NCBI GenBank assembly: GCA_015501605.1
Contig: JADNRZ010000016.1
Coordinates: forward strand, 930,001 to 994,000
DNA: 64,000 bases
DNA from: Panaeolus papilionaceus
Taxonomy: Eukaryota; Basidiomycota; Agaricomycetes; Agaricales
Direction of reading: 5' to 3'
The stretch's first letter is position 1; each line of letters opens with the position of its first letter. Positions 11,663-23,282 of the stretch are shown here, piece after piece. The notes below the pieces were generated by a model that was given only the letters and a program-made list of their open reading frames with translations, had not been told where the DNA came from and did not search any database. A program made the translations under genes and the position numbers.

Positions 11663-14600
11663 TTATGTTTGCGTGGCAGCAAGGTCAGCCCGACTGAAAA
11701 GAAAAAAAATTAGTAAAGTGTCTTTTATTCATAGTAGTACTCACTCTCTAAGTGTATCATACAGATACTTGTAGCTCCTTAAGTTACCCTTCAATCGCCT
11801 GATATCCAGACTGAATGTGTCGTTCAGGCGATCGAGTCGGGTCAATTCAACAGAGAAGCGAACTTCGTCGCCTGCGTCTTGAGTTGGGTCACCGTAGGCA
11901 GCTTCGACAACGGATGCTCCAGGGGCGCCCATAACCATTGGTTCGCTGACGACGACTGACGTCTCGTCGTCAAATGCCAGCGACGGTTGCGATGAAGCAG
12001 GGCCATGGCTAGAAACCTGCGATGATTGTCGCCGCATGAGCAACCCGCGCAACATACCGCCAGTTCCGAATGCAGAAGGAGACGGGAGGGGCAGGCCACG
12101 CTTGTCAATCTAGTGAAAAAATAAGTCGGCGTCAGAGAGTGTGCCAGTTCAAAATGTGAGGTAAAATCTTACCCCGTTGGAGGCTGCGCTTCCGACCATT
12201 GTCACAGCGGCCAGGGAACCGGGAGATCCAGAACCTGAATTGGAAGGGGCAGAACTGATGTTTGACATCGTGCCCTTTCTCTTCTTCCCGCGGATACATC
12301 TGTACTTATACTCGCTCTCCTGTTGAATCTCGACACCCATACCCTCCAGAACCTTCCTCACATGTGCCATAACCTCAGGTGGAGGTCTAGTGGTGATTGT
12401 TGTTTGATCAACAGCACCATGATGGATGCGTAATTGGCCATAGGGATGGGACTTGTCGTGGTGATGAGAGCCTCCGCCCACAACGACAGAGTTGCGGACA
12501 CGGTTGACGAAGCTGGATCCAACAGCGGAAACTGAAGTTGTGCTGCTGGCCGAGCGTTGTGGATGTCCACCGTTGAGTAGTGCGGGTCTGGGCCTGGCAG
12601 ATGCAGATGGTGTGACGACGACTGGGACAGGTGACATGGCCGATTCCTTGAGGCCTGCGGTCGCCGTGGATGGCGTCTGTTGATTGATGGTGCTGCTTGA
12701 TGCAGAGTACCCTTTGTGGTACTTGGAGTGTGTTGGGGTACCTGTCTTCTCGATGGCGGGTTCTGGTTCGTCTGTCCCGAACCCGATGGAATCCCTGCCC
12801 TTGCTCTTAGTCCTAAACCACTGCATGACCTTGCGGGCCTTGTTGGTGGAGGCCTGAAGACCATTGGCATTGGACGTGTCCTGGTTGTTGGCGATGAAGA
12901 CGGGGGCATCTGCAGGCGCGGTTGCGTGGGATGGAGGAAGAACTGCACTGTGGATCTGAGGGGAGGTATCCTTCACGTTGCCACCATTTGCAGCGCTACC
13001 ACCTTCAGTAGTCATAGGTGTATTGGCTGTCTTGCCCTTGGTGCGGTTCCTAATAGTTGAACGAAAAGGCTCAACCATGACGGTAAGAGTGTTTCTCCTA
13101 CTCTTCCTACCTCCAGACTCCTTCTCCGTCCCGCCAGGGGACAGAAGGACAGAGGTCTGGCTTGACCCACGGCCATCAGGAGTAACGTTGAGAGGAACTG
13201 ACGTGCTGCTGCCACCATTCTGTTTAGTAGGTGTGGAAGAACCGTCATTGCTTGCTGTAGGAAGAGCAGCAGGGTTAGTAGGCGAGGAACTGCTGTTGGA
13301 ACCAAAAATCTTGCTGAGTCCAAGCTTATCGATGCTCGACTTGCCCTTCTTATGGCCCTTCCTGGTAGAGGAGCCAGAGTTCTGGCTGCCTGAATCCCCA
13401 GTTTGCTGATCGGTAGAGGTTGCGGAAGGTGTAGCCGGTGGCGAGGAAACATTGACGACGAGGGGTTCTGCGAGCAGGGCGCCATTTAGCTCTGGAGGAC
13501 GATTTGCCTTCGCGGGAGTTGCAACAGGGGCAGGACTGGTGACGGTAGGAGCTCGGTAAGAAGTAGGCGGAAGCGGTGAGGGGGGTAGGGGCTTGGTGCT
13601 GCTTTGAGAACCACGTCTTTCCTTGGTATGTCCAGCAGGAGGGGCTGGAGGAGGAACAGACGGTGAAACGGGCAGTTGTGATTGAGCTTGAGGCTGTTGT
13701 GTGGGCGGCAGTTCCTGGGGAACCGGGGCATTAGATTGACCCTGGCTTCCAGCACGTTCGCGTCTTTTGGATTTGGACGGATCGTCGTATTCGACTTGGA
13801 TGGTGTGTCGGAATCCTCCACCGCTTGTGGCATTTCCGTTGGAACTGGATTTTCCTTTGGACGAAGGATTGGGAGAAAGAGATGAAGATGCTGGGTCAGC
13901 CTTAGGGCTAACCGCGTTGGAAGCACTGTTAACAGCCAAACCGCCTGGACCAGCGAAAGGATCATCTTCAGCCAATCCAAGAGCAGCAGGGCTGCCGTAA
14001 GCCTTTCTTGGAGCTCCAGACTGCGTTGGAGTAGCAGCGACACTGCCCGCAGTTGGGGACATAGTTGACTGATCCACAGAAGAGTCATATAGGTATTCCG
14101 GTTGTGTGGATCTGCTGCGACTGGCAGATGTAGGTGCTGTGCTGTAATCTGGACGATGAGATTGTGTCCTTGATGGAGAAACTGCATTTGGGGCGCCGTT
14201 GGGGGAGGTATTGGCGCGCATTTGCCTTTGGTAAGCAATCCGCTTTTGGTGGTGTTGATCCATCGCTGCTCGTTCAAGCTCTTCAACGATTTTACCGAAA
14301 GCGTTGGGGATACCATCGGTGCGAGTGGTTTGGTAGGCAGCAAGCCAGGGGTGGCGCATCACACCATCTAGGGTAGTACGGCGGGTCGGATCAGGGACAA
14401 GCATCATGCTGAGGAGGTCTCGAGCTTCTGCAGAAACGTATTCAGGGAATGAGAGAGGGGTACTGACGATGTATTTGTACAAGAGGTTGATGTTATCACC
14501 GTCTGGATTAGCTGGGTCATCGTCGAAAGGAAGGTAGCCTGCGAGCATGGCGTAGAGAATAACACCACAACTCCAAATATCCACAGCGCTACCCACATAG

Positions 14601-15569
14601 AGCCCCTCGCTGATAACGAGTTCAGGGGCGGCGTAGCATGGACTTCCACAGGAAGTCTGCATAAGGTCGTCTGAACGATGTTCGAATCGGTTGGCGAAGC
14701 CAAAATCTGTGATGATCACATTGCGGTGTCGGTCAAGAAGTAAATTCTCGAGCTTCAGGTCCCTGTGAACGATTTTCTTTTGATGGATGTACCAAACTCC
14801 CGAGATAAGCTGCGAAAAGAGCTTTGCAGCATCCCTCTCGCGAAGGTATCTGTGAGCTAAAATGTGGTCGAATAGTTCTCCTCCTGAAGCATATTCGAGG
14901 ATAATGCCGATGTACTTGTCGGTTTCAATAACATCGTATAATCGTACAATGTTTGGATGTTTAAGCGTCTGAGCAGCACAATTTTAGGGCAACTGCGCAG
15001 TAGAACAAAGGGAAATGTGACAATACCTTGAGGACCTCAATTTCACGTTCAACTTTCGACATCCTGACTGAGCTGTCGACATTTCCACGACGAATGAGTT
15101 TGACAGCGACCTCTTCTCCCCATTGGCAATGCAAACCAAGTTTGACTTTGCCGAATTCTCCTTCTCCCAAAGTTTGTAAGAGTAAATAGGGTCCAAATCT
15201 AGGGATTGTGCGTCTAGGGTGTGCTGCAGCGTAAGCCACAGCTGCAGGGTGATTATAAACATCAGTTATGGCTGGATTGGAGTCGTCATGTTGAGAATTT
15301 CCGTTTCCTTGATTCTGGGAGTTGGAACTGGTTGATACAACTGTGTGAGAAGCTCGTTGCTGGCGTCGTGAAGAGGTAGACTGCTGGTTTTGCGAAGAAC
15401 TCGTGTGTGCTGCAACCGAGATTGGGCGCGAAGCTGATGATGCTGTAGGTGGAGATTGTGCTGATGAAGATGAATGTTGATGATGGCGCGATGAACCATG
15501 ACCTGGATCCGTTGTAGGAATTTGGAGGCTGGAGGATGGATGTCCTGACGTTGAAGGTGCCATCACCAA
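11663..15569 (-). CDS. KIN4: KIN4-like CAMKL serine/threonine protein kinase
   Basis: Four exons (15569-15027, 14968-12173, 12109-11745, 11693-11663) encode 1,244 residues. Residues 1-120 are Ser/Gln/His-rich. The kinase domain spans about 124-395: glycine loop LGEGEFGKVKLG, lysine in VAVKLIRR, catalytic loop HRDLKLENLL, DFGFANRF, activation segment CGSPCYAAPE, and DIWSCGVILYAMLAGYLPF. The GEFGKVKLG and DVIETDKYIGIILEYASGGE segments fit the KIN4/FRK1 branch (spindle-position checkpoint kinase in yeast) better than SNF1 or KIN1. About 700 disordered residues follow, then a KA1-like C-terminus with GMGVEIQQESEYKYRC and GNLRSYKYLYDTL. The last intron (51 nt) makes the end DRADLAATQT rather than stopping at the apparent TGA. 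The substrate is inferred only from family. Confidence 0.85.
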
Positions 15570-17371
15570 CGTTGTTGCTGAGCCAACGACGAAGTTTTAT
15601 AAATCCTGTTAAACCAAAATAATTAAGTAAAAGGAATCAAAAGCACCAAGGATGGATAGTGTGAGTGAAAAGGTGCTGATGATGGTGGTAGTTGTGATGA
15701 AAGGCTGTAGTCGTTTTGAGGACGACGTCGAAGGTGTTGACAACAAGTTCAACAAAGGACAGTCGGCCAAAGGTCAATACCGTGCGAAACCAAATTCTAC
15801 CTTCATTTCTCTCTGATCAGGGGTAACCATCTCCGTCAGCATTAAGTATTTTACCTGCTACCCTCCTGTTTCTTTTTTTTTTTCAATGCTTGTCCATGCA
15901 ACAAATAAACCCACTGGATTGACAATACACGCAAGCGATTTATTTCTCTTCCCGCTAACAAAACAATTGAAGGATGTCATAAAACTATTAACTCAAGAAA
16001 ACAAAAGACACCCGACTTCTATTATTATGATATTTGTACTTTTTACAATCAGTCTGCGTATTCCGATAATAGGGCCCAGAACCATTGCGGAGCAAGGTCG
16101 AAAGCTTGTCGATGTTATATCTAGTCAAATAGATTGTGCCCAGTCATCCGAGAAATGGTATTCCGTTGCAAAATCAAGCGCTCTTTATATTTCAAGGCCA
16201 TAAATAACCTTTTTGATTTTCCTCGTTTCCAGAAGGATCTCGACATACCACTTTTGCTGTGGTTTATGTCAGACGGACAAAAGCGGGAGAATTTAGGCAT
16301 CAATCGCTGCCTCGCTGACGACAGGTGGATATGCATGTCCAGTCCGATATAAATATCCTGGGACAAATCGAGAGTATTATAGCCCTTAAGAGAAGCTCGC
16401 CGTCGCCCTGACTCCACCTGAGTTCCAATCGAGCAACGTTTGTCTGCAATCGAAGCAGTAACAGGAAATATGACATAGAATGACCGACCAACTTGCATTC
16501 ACCTCATGTATGTATGTCAAGCGGCGAGATCCGTGGAATACTGTATGTGGTTCTCAACTCTTCTCATCCAGGCAGTGCCCAACAAGCCGGAGTCTCCTGG
16601 CCCAGGGAACCTAAACTTGGAGAGTGTCGTTCTATTGGAACCATGTTATCGCTCCGTGTACAGTGGTCGTCCCCTGATCGACTCTCTCCGCGGCATGACT
16701 ATAATCTTCTGTCCAATGTTATAATCAGTGTCTCAAGTATTTTAGGTGGTGAAGAGTGTGCAGATGTAATAATGTTGATATCGACGATACCGAAATATCT
16801 AACAAGACTGCCTAAAATTGAAGATATGACGCAACTCACAAGAACAATGGCTACCATCAGAAAAGGAAACGACGCGTCGAGGAAGCTTCAATAAATTGAA
16901 AATTCGCATGAACGCGTGATGAGAGTCATTGAACGCAATGCGAACAAGGCCGAATAGAAATTACCTTTACTGATTCGGCGCTGATGATGGGTTACATTCC
17001 AGCAGTTATGAAACATATTTCTGTATACATTACATCCCTGATAATAATTATTGATACATCGTTGATGTGATACAACAGGACAGCCTCGAGTCCTGTCATG
17101 GGTGGGTATACGGTCGTACTATTGTTCTCCCGAAATTTGAGTCTACGAGACGGTCGCCAAAAGACTGCGTGCGCGCAACGCGACGCGATAATCCAAGGCA
17201 TCGATGAAGTGTCCTTTCTAAGTGTATGTGCGTTTGTGCGGATAAATTAACCAAGCATGTCGCGCTCGATATTCGAATTGAATCTGTCACCCGTCAGTCA
17301 GCCACATACCGCCTAACCAATAGAAGTACACAACATACCGTGCCAGTGTAAATGCATTTCCCAACATCAAC
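15570..17371. other. Long intergenic region with possible gene remnant
   Basis: 1.8 kb. The part next to 15569 is the kinase promoter. Between about 16700 and 17100 the minus strand reads short hydrophobic stretches (MVAIVLVSCVISSILGSLV; NDVSIIIIRDVMYTEICF) that resemble pieces of a multi-pass membrane protein but are separated by stops and lack convincing splice sites. I do not call a gene. Confidence 0.35.
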
Positions 17372-17623
17372 CTAAACTCCAAATTTCCCCTTTGTGGCTC
17401 GAGGCCTGACCAAACCTCCGAGTCCTTGCTCCAACTCCAGGAGATGCCGCTCATGCCTTCTCTCCAGTGCGGTAATGTATCCGTTTATTCGGAGTAGCCA
17501 GTCATCGACTTCCTTCATAAAGCTGGTGAGGTCCTGGGCGTAATTAGGGCCCGAGCCTGTTGGTGTAATCTCGTCTTCAGAATGGCCATTAATCGTCGGT
17601 GTTGTTGATCCCGAGTCAGTCAT
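17372..17623 (-). CDS. Small 83-residue coiled-coil protein of unknown function
   Basis: One exon. Residues 1-28 are Thr/Ser/Gly-rich and acidic. Residues ~29-70 are a charged amphipathic helix: AQDLTSFMKEVDDWLLRIN, then ALERRHERHLLELEQG. The end is basic (RPRATKGKFGV). The clean helical part after a flexible acidic start suggests a real small protein, perhaps a subunit of a coiled-coil complex, but I recognise no family. I considered HSBP1 because of the QDLTS start, but the rest does not fit. Upstream (17624-17870) is a pyrimidine/purine-biased leader. An extra 5' exon is possible. Confidence 0.5.
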   Translation of the reverse strand: MTDSGSTTPTINGHSEDEITPTGSGPNYAQDLTSFMKEVDDWLLRINGYITALERRHERHLLELEQGLGGLVRPRATKGKFGV

Positions 17624-18536
17624 TATAGGTGGAAGTGGTAGTAGAACTGATTGGGCGAGCTAATATACGAGGACGCCTTAATAAGGGACAATTGCACTTG
17701 TTGTGAGGCTGTAAACGTGGGGAGCTTGTGCTCAAATATAAAGAATAATAAAGATAGATAAAAGTCGATGAACAAGAATGATTGTAATGTGTGTGAGGAA
17801 AGGAGGAAGGGCGACGACGGAAAGAAAATGAACAACCTTGGCCTTAACCCTAAAACATATATGATCAACAAACAGACAAATCATCAACGCATCACGGTGT
17901 CACATCCACCCTGATTCCGCCCATTTCACCGCGCTCAGGTTGCAACTTGCAACAGCCTTCATTTAGCTGGACAAACTTACAACCACTCTAGCAACAGGCG
18001 ACAGTTGCCGCAATATGAATTTGTGCATTAAATGAAACCTCGCTCACTGGGAGGGTGTTTCCTTGGTGTGGTCCAGATGCGACAGTATATTTGCACGGAG
18101 GATGTGTCGCGCTAGGGATGACATAAACCCACTGTCTGGACCTGATGCTTATGATGAACACTCGACTAGTTTCAGATTGCGAAATGTCCAAAATCGCATG
18201 GAATTGTATAAATGTAAAAATGGTGATATCGAGAGCAAAGCGACGAAAACATTCATTCATGTGTATAAAAAATACTAAAGTGAAGTGTAAGTCTAGGTAC
18301 CACAAGGACTAGCCGAGAAATCTTACCTGCTATAACACTTGCAGGCTTTCTTGAGGAGGTTGCTTGAAGCACGCGGAAACTGTCCTATAGTCACGGCTTA
18401 GGGGTTGGTACATGCAAACAGGACGCAAACATACCGGACAGATGGAGCTTGTGTACCAGCGTCCCAGAATGTCAAATCTGCGACTCAATGCAAACCTCAC
18501 ATTCCAGCCATGTAACAAGATTTTAATTTTGGTATC
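17624..18536. other. Intergenic, nothing recognised
   Basis: About 900 bp between two minus-strand genes. A 105-codon minus-strand frame at 17988-18305 has some hydrophobic content but no domain or good splice partner. The rest is noncoding-looking. Confidence 0.4.
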
Positions 18537-19350
18537 TTATATAGGCTTGATTTTGAAGTGAAGGGAGATCAAGGAGAAGATTAAGCACTGAAGGAGGGTA
18601 ATGAATCAGCACAAGTCCCAAAGCTCACAACAAAAGGGTCGCGTTACCTTCAAATCCTGAACGAGATAGTAGAAGACACGGAGACCCTCTGGATCCTCGC
18701 TGTCTTGGATATCAACAAGGGCACCAATTTTGGCGGTCTGCAGGATTTATGTAAGGAAATGCTGAAAATGGTACAACCTTTTAAATGACATAATTACTCA
18801 CCTCGAAAGAGATGTGGTCGTTTCCAACTCTGATCTCAAGCTCCTGCTTTCCAACGATATTTTTCTTTGGCCAGTTTGCGTCGTCTTCCCTGGTAATCAC
18901 AGCGACCATTAGTTCTACTATTGAACACGATTGTTGCAAAATACCAACTTTGTGATCTCGCTAGCTTCCACAATGCGCTTAAGCTCTTTTACAACGAGAG
19001 GGCCAATCCACACTAGATAGCGAATCAAACACGCGTTAAATCAACGATCACGACAGTTCACAGGATGGGCTCAGTACTCACTCTCTTTGCGAATCAAACT
19101 ATCATTACGATAGTTCGAGTTGTTGGCATAACGCAGCCTTCCATGCGAATACTCGAATTCAAGGAATTCGTGTCCATGCTTGCCTGAATGGCCAGTGCTG
19201 CACATTACATATCATCAGTCCTGTCCCTGAAAACCGTGCTCGGCTAAGGCTTACTAGTATCTGCATTACAACATAATCAGTACGAAAAGCCAGTAGATAA
19301 AATCTATCCACATACCGTAGGTAGAATGGGTCCTTGTCGGGGTTGCTCAT
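18537..19350 (-). CDS. mago: Mago nashi, exon junction complex core subunit
   Basis: Nearly the whole family sequence can be read after splicing: [83 protein letters not shown] and [10 protein letters not shown] stop. Mago pairs with Y14 and locks the exon junction complex on spliced mRNA in the nucleus. It is a near-invariant protein of about 150 residues, and the length here fits. Coding exons begin 19350-19316, 19260-19255 (only 6 nt, ATACTA), then 19197 onward; the first two introns are 55 and 57 nt. Three or more later introns interrupt the rest, including one in the last stretch before [11 protein letters not shown]. Divergent from the multi-TM gene at 19972. Confidence 0.96.
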
Positions 19351-19971
19351 GGTGGTCAGAACTTGTGGGGGTTCAAGAGAATTTCGAACTCCGCCTCCCA
19401 GCATTCAACCTGCACTGCCACCTTATGTCAGCGTCCGGACTCGGGCCGTTGCGCGCCTGTTTTTTCCTTCAGAGTCGCGCGACGCGACACGCTTGCACAA
19501 CCCCATTAGCGGCCGCTTAAAATTAGCTTGAAATATGCCAGTAGACGCATGCATCACTTAGACGTAGCTCATCCAACAGCCGAATCTGGCACTGGAGACC
19601 TAAGGAAGCTAAAATGACCTAGTGGTCAGAACATGTACATGTCATGAGCGTAGCGTCAGAATCGCCACTATGTCAGACATAAACTGCGGTTGACCACAAA
19701 ACACATGAGCAGTTTGCGGATTTAATGCTACTAGTGGGGTTAGTTTTTACGTCAGTGTACTTCTGTGCTAGCACCCTCTCCAGTCGTTGGTTCCGTCGGG
19801 TGGGGGACATAGCCTTGCTCGACAAAAAAAAACAGCGCTACTTATGATCTAAAATCCTCAACCTATGAGAGCAGTTATATATACCCCACTCCATTACTGC
19901 ACTAGAAGTCGCAATGCCAGTTTCCCTTATAAAGGCAACAGTGTAGGACTACGTTGCACCCCACTAGCGCA
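19351..19971. other. Divergent promoter region, Mago and multi-TM gene
   Basis: 620 bp between divergent start codons. It holds both promoters; the clearest element is a TATA box near 19928 for the + strand gene. No other feature recognised. Confidence 0.5.
19928..19933 (+). promoter_or_regulatory. TATA box of the multi-TM gene
   Basis: TATAAA (context CCCTTATAAAGGC) 44 bp upstream of the ATG at 19972, a usual spacing for short fungal leaders. Confidence 0.45.
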
Positions 19972-21325
19972 ATGGCACCTGCTCCTCCCTCACCCACTCA
20001 GATTATCCCGAGCATCAAGTCAGTCGTTTATCTTAATTTCCTCTCCCCTGGTGCTGTCGACCGCATCGAGAATGTGAGAAATGTATCTTTGGTGACCATT
20101 GGGGTGAGCACCACGACGAAGAGCTACCCACAATCCATTAAAATGGTTTAATGTGAATTGTTGCAGGCCCTTTCTTGGGATATGATGCTCTACTTGAAGG
20201 ACGAATGGTCCATGATGCGATTAGGACTGCGGTTTCAGAATATAGGGTACTTTATATGCAGGTAAGGCTTAGAGAATAGTATTCTGCAGTTACTGTTCTC
20301 ACATCTCCTTGTCTTTCGCAGACTGTCCACATTCGTGTATGTTCTTCTTCAAGTCGTCTCGAGGAGTGAGTATTTCTTTCACAAATCTGACATATGCAAG
20401 CGTATGAGCAATCTTGCTTAGCCGAAGAAGTTGGAAACTGCTCGGCAATGGCTCTAGCCATTGCATTATGTGAGATGGTGTCAACCTGTAGCTCCTCATT
20501 TCTATTTTTCCTGAGAGTATGGTCGCTGTACTCCAACGAAGCATTCATCCGGTACCCCTTTCTGGTTTTTCTGATAACAGTAATTGGTGTGTCTAGTGTC
20601 GTTCCTATTGGGAAGCACGCGGTTCCACTGCCAGAAACCCGTTACTGCTTGGAAATGCGGCTTGAGACGTATGTTGGTGCGACCACCCTGCTCTATCTGC
20701 TCTTTGAGCTGTCGGTGTACCTGTCCATTGCATATAAAATCGCCACAATGCCAGGAATATCCGGTGAAGCAACATCGATACGGTCGTTAGCGACACCTAA
20801 AATGCGACGAAGATTGCTAAGGGCTTTCTTCCACCAAGGCCAACAACATTACTTGTAAGTGGACCGGAAATATATTGAGACGCAAGTCCGGGATATTCAC
20901 TCCTTGTCAGAGCCAGCATCGCTTTTAACATTGCAGTTTCCGTTGCAATCATCGTTCCATCCATATCGAGCGATTACAAAAATATGCTCCTAATCCCTGA
21001 CTTGGCATTGTCCTCCGCCATGGCCTGTCGAGTCTTTCGTCACTTGACATTATCCACGGACCGCTTGGAAGACGTGTTGGCAAAATCTGGCATCATAGCA
21101 TTCCAAAATCGAAGGCAGACCCGGGATCATACAACAGAGTCTAATATCTCTACTCTCAGGCCTATGGATTCAGAATCCGACTTTCCCTTCCCGGAAAGAC
21201 CGCGACTTAGGTCCATCAGTCTCCGCTCGATGCACGTTCCGCTCGGCCCCGTATCAGAGGAGCCGCGGCCTTCCTTGCCAAAAATGACGATAGCCCAGAC
21301 GTCAGAGCCCTCTCAGTCCCAATGA
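19972..21325 (+). CDS. Agaricomycete multi-pass integral membrane protein, uncharacterised family
   Basis: Exons include ALSWDMMLYLKDEW, IGYFICRLSTFVYVLLQVVS, CSSSFLFFLRVWSLYSNEAF, FLVFLITVIGVSSVVPIGKH, LLYLLFELSVYLSIAYKI, and after an intron FAVSVAIIVPSISSDYK and DLALSSAMACRVFRHL. The W-D-M-L-x-L-x-x-E segment, the SSSFLFFLRVWS helix and the terminal ALSSAMACRVFR are hallmarks of a family greatly expanded in mushroom-forming fungi with about seven helices and no known function. The C-terminal ~80 residues are a cytosolic Ser/Pro/Arg-rich tail. About five introns; ends of the first exons are inferred. The start at 19972 is backed by a TATA box 44 bp upstream and the stop is TGA at 21323. No damage seen. 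Confidence 0.72.
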
Positions 21326-21875
21326 AGTTCATGCCTGATTGCTAGTTTTGGATTGGGTGCGCACGGTTGTCAGCAGACTGAAATGGCATCAATAATTTAG
21401 CGCCCGTGTTGGACCTACCCAGCTGTACTTAGGCCATCTTTTATCATACATCACCATACCATACCATTTTACCTGCCATATGATTTTTGAATACATGTAT
21501 TTCATTGATACTTTTAGTTTATAGCGTATAAACTTTATGTCAGTCCTCTTTATCCGCGCACCTGTCGGCGCTTGCTGATCAATGTCTATGATCCTCCACC
21601 TTGGCTGTGCGGTGTCGCAGATTTTGCGACATCTCCTGTTTTCAATTGAATCACTTGTGGAGGAAAATTTGTTGGGCATCCTGAGACATAGATCCAGACC
21701 CAGTGTGGCTGACATTTCTCCTATCATTGTGATGCAGTCCAAGAGATTTTTTCATTCTGCGGATGTCGCACCTAGTCCACATCGGTATAAAACGCGACAT
21801 CCCCATCCCCACCTTACCAGCTCTCTTCTTTTGCTACTATAATAAAGGCGACACTTTTTTCATCCGCTATCAAAC
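21326..21875. other. Intergenic, promoter of GPI protein gene
   Basis: 550 bp between two same-strand genes. The last 100 bp carry a TATA box (21786) and a short leader. Open frames on either strand here have no protein features. Confidence 0.5.
21786..21792 (+). promoter_or_regulatory. TATA box of the GPI protein gene
   Basis: TATAAAA in context ATCGGTATAAAACGCG, 84 bp upstream of the ATG at 21876. Confidence 0.5.
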
Positions 21876-22277
21876 ATGAAGTTCTTAATCCTCCCTCTTG
21901 CACTCCTCGTCGCATCTGCAGCTGCGCAGGAGACTACAACGGACACTGCTGTACCGTGAGCCTGGTTTCGTTAATTCTTTTGTCTATTTGAACTAACATA
22001 TACGATCTTAACCAGAACTAGTGCATTGTCGTCATTCATATCCTCCGTCACCGAGAGCAGTACTGGATCCAATTCACAGTCGTCTTCCGCTTCCCAGTCA
22101 AGCAGCAATGGTCCTTCGAGCTCGTCGACCCATACAAGCAGTACCGCCACTTCGGCGTCCCAGACCTCTACAACACCTGGGTCAACTTCAACATCATCCT
22201 CTAATGGTGCAACCGACGGCGGAGCCAACGGGGTCGTGATGGGACTCGTCGCTGGACTTCTGGCAGCTCTTGTCTGA
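21876..22277 (+). CDS. Small secreted Ser/Thr-rich GPI-anchored protein
   Basis: Two exons joined by one intron (donor GTGAGCCTGG after GCTGTACC, acceptor TTAACCAG near 22016). The product is about 113 residues. MKFLILPLALLVASAAAQ is a clear signal peptide. The middle is almost only Ser, Thr, Gly and Gln, a good substrate for O-mannosylation. The end, NGATDGGANG followed by VVMGLVAGLLAALV, is a GPI-attachment signal: small omega-site residues, then a hydrophobic tail reaching the stop. Expected on the cell surface or wall. Such short proteins are very common in Agaricomycetes and evolve fast; no specific role can be read. Confidence 0.82.
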
Positions 22278-23282
22278 ACTCATTTTGGCTCGGTATCATT
22301 TGGGTTTTTTTTAGTGAAGAACATTTAAAGGGCATGGACCTCATAAATCAGATATGGGCTTAGTATAGAACGCTTGTAATGTGTCATCGAAAAAGATAAA
22401 TACCTGATCAGTATGTGTTATCACAGAATAGTTTGAGGAAGCCGTTTCCGATGTCTTTTAAGGCTTAACAATTGATGTGCTTTTTTGACAAGCAACCTCG
22501 AGGAGCTGAACGTCATATATTTCTAGCCATATTTAGTTTAATCACCGAACTGCAAGCACCACCTCTCAACTACACTCTCATATTGCGTCAAATGTCATCT
22601 AAAATTAATCCCTAATGACACCAAATGGCGTTTTGATAAAAATAGCGGCATAAAATAGCCCCGAATGAAGCAAGATAGTTGTCAGCTGCACTTTCTAAAA
22701 TAGCGCCGGGAATGTTGTTCTATCACGGTGGGAGTGCTTTGCTTTGCTGGACATCATCGATATGCCTGCTCGATGCTCTGTAGACGGGTGCAAAATCCTG
22801 ATGCATTGATGCAGTACATGCCGACTCTCTCACATAAAAGCGCCGGTTTCTACAAGATGCTGTAGTGAGACGCTTGAGTGAAAATGCTGTTCGTAGAAAC
22901 TGCTAAATATTCGCTGAGCCGCGGAAATTATTCGGCCTTTATACGAATAGAAATATGCGATTGAAATGTTCTTTCATCGTTCTCCTGAACCACATGCAGT
23001 GATACATGCCTAGCGGAAAGGCTTCTTCTCCACGTAAAATGCGTACTTTATCTGCATATATCCAGATCATTCCACGCTCGTTCTCCGTTATGCGTTCCTT
23101 CGAACGAATTCTCCACCCGCGTGATGCACGCCAGCGAAGTTCATAGACTGCGGTGAATAGGGCTAGCTATTTATAAAGGGAAGCCTAAAGATTTTTAATA
23201 TCTGATGTGTATAAATTCTGCCATATTGAAGAAACAAACATACCGCTCGTCGCGTGCTCCTGCTCAACTTACTGCTATCAAG
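22278..23282. other. Intergenic, promoter of GDSL esterase gene
   Basis: 1.0 kb. AT-rich 3' flank of the GPI gene, then the esterase promoter with TATAAAG at 23172-23178. No coding region, repeat or RNA gene recognised. Confidence 0.45.
23172..23178 (+). promoter_or_regulatory. TATA box of the GDSL esterase gene
   Basis: TATAAAG in context GCTATTTATAAAGGGAAG, about 105 bp upstream of the ATG at 23283. A second TATAAAT lies at 23210 and could serve instead. Confidence 0.4.

Noticed and set aside
13486..14343. Long overlapping minus-strand frame of 285 codons inside the kinase gene
   Set aside because: It is a shifted reading of the Ser/Pro-rich linker; the kinase frame is continuous and has conserved domains at both ends.
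16493..16894. 133-codon + strand frame
   Set aside because: No recognisable feature; antisense to the hydrophobic pieces noted on the minus strand; probably chance.
17988..18305. 105-codon minus-strand frame downstream of Mago
   Set aside because: Some hydrophobic content but no family, no credible splice partner and it sits in the Mago 3' flank.
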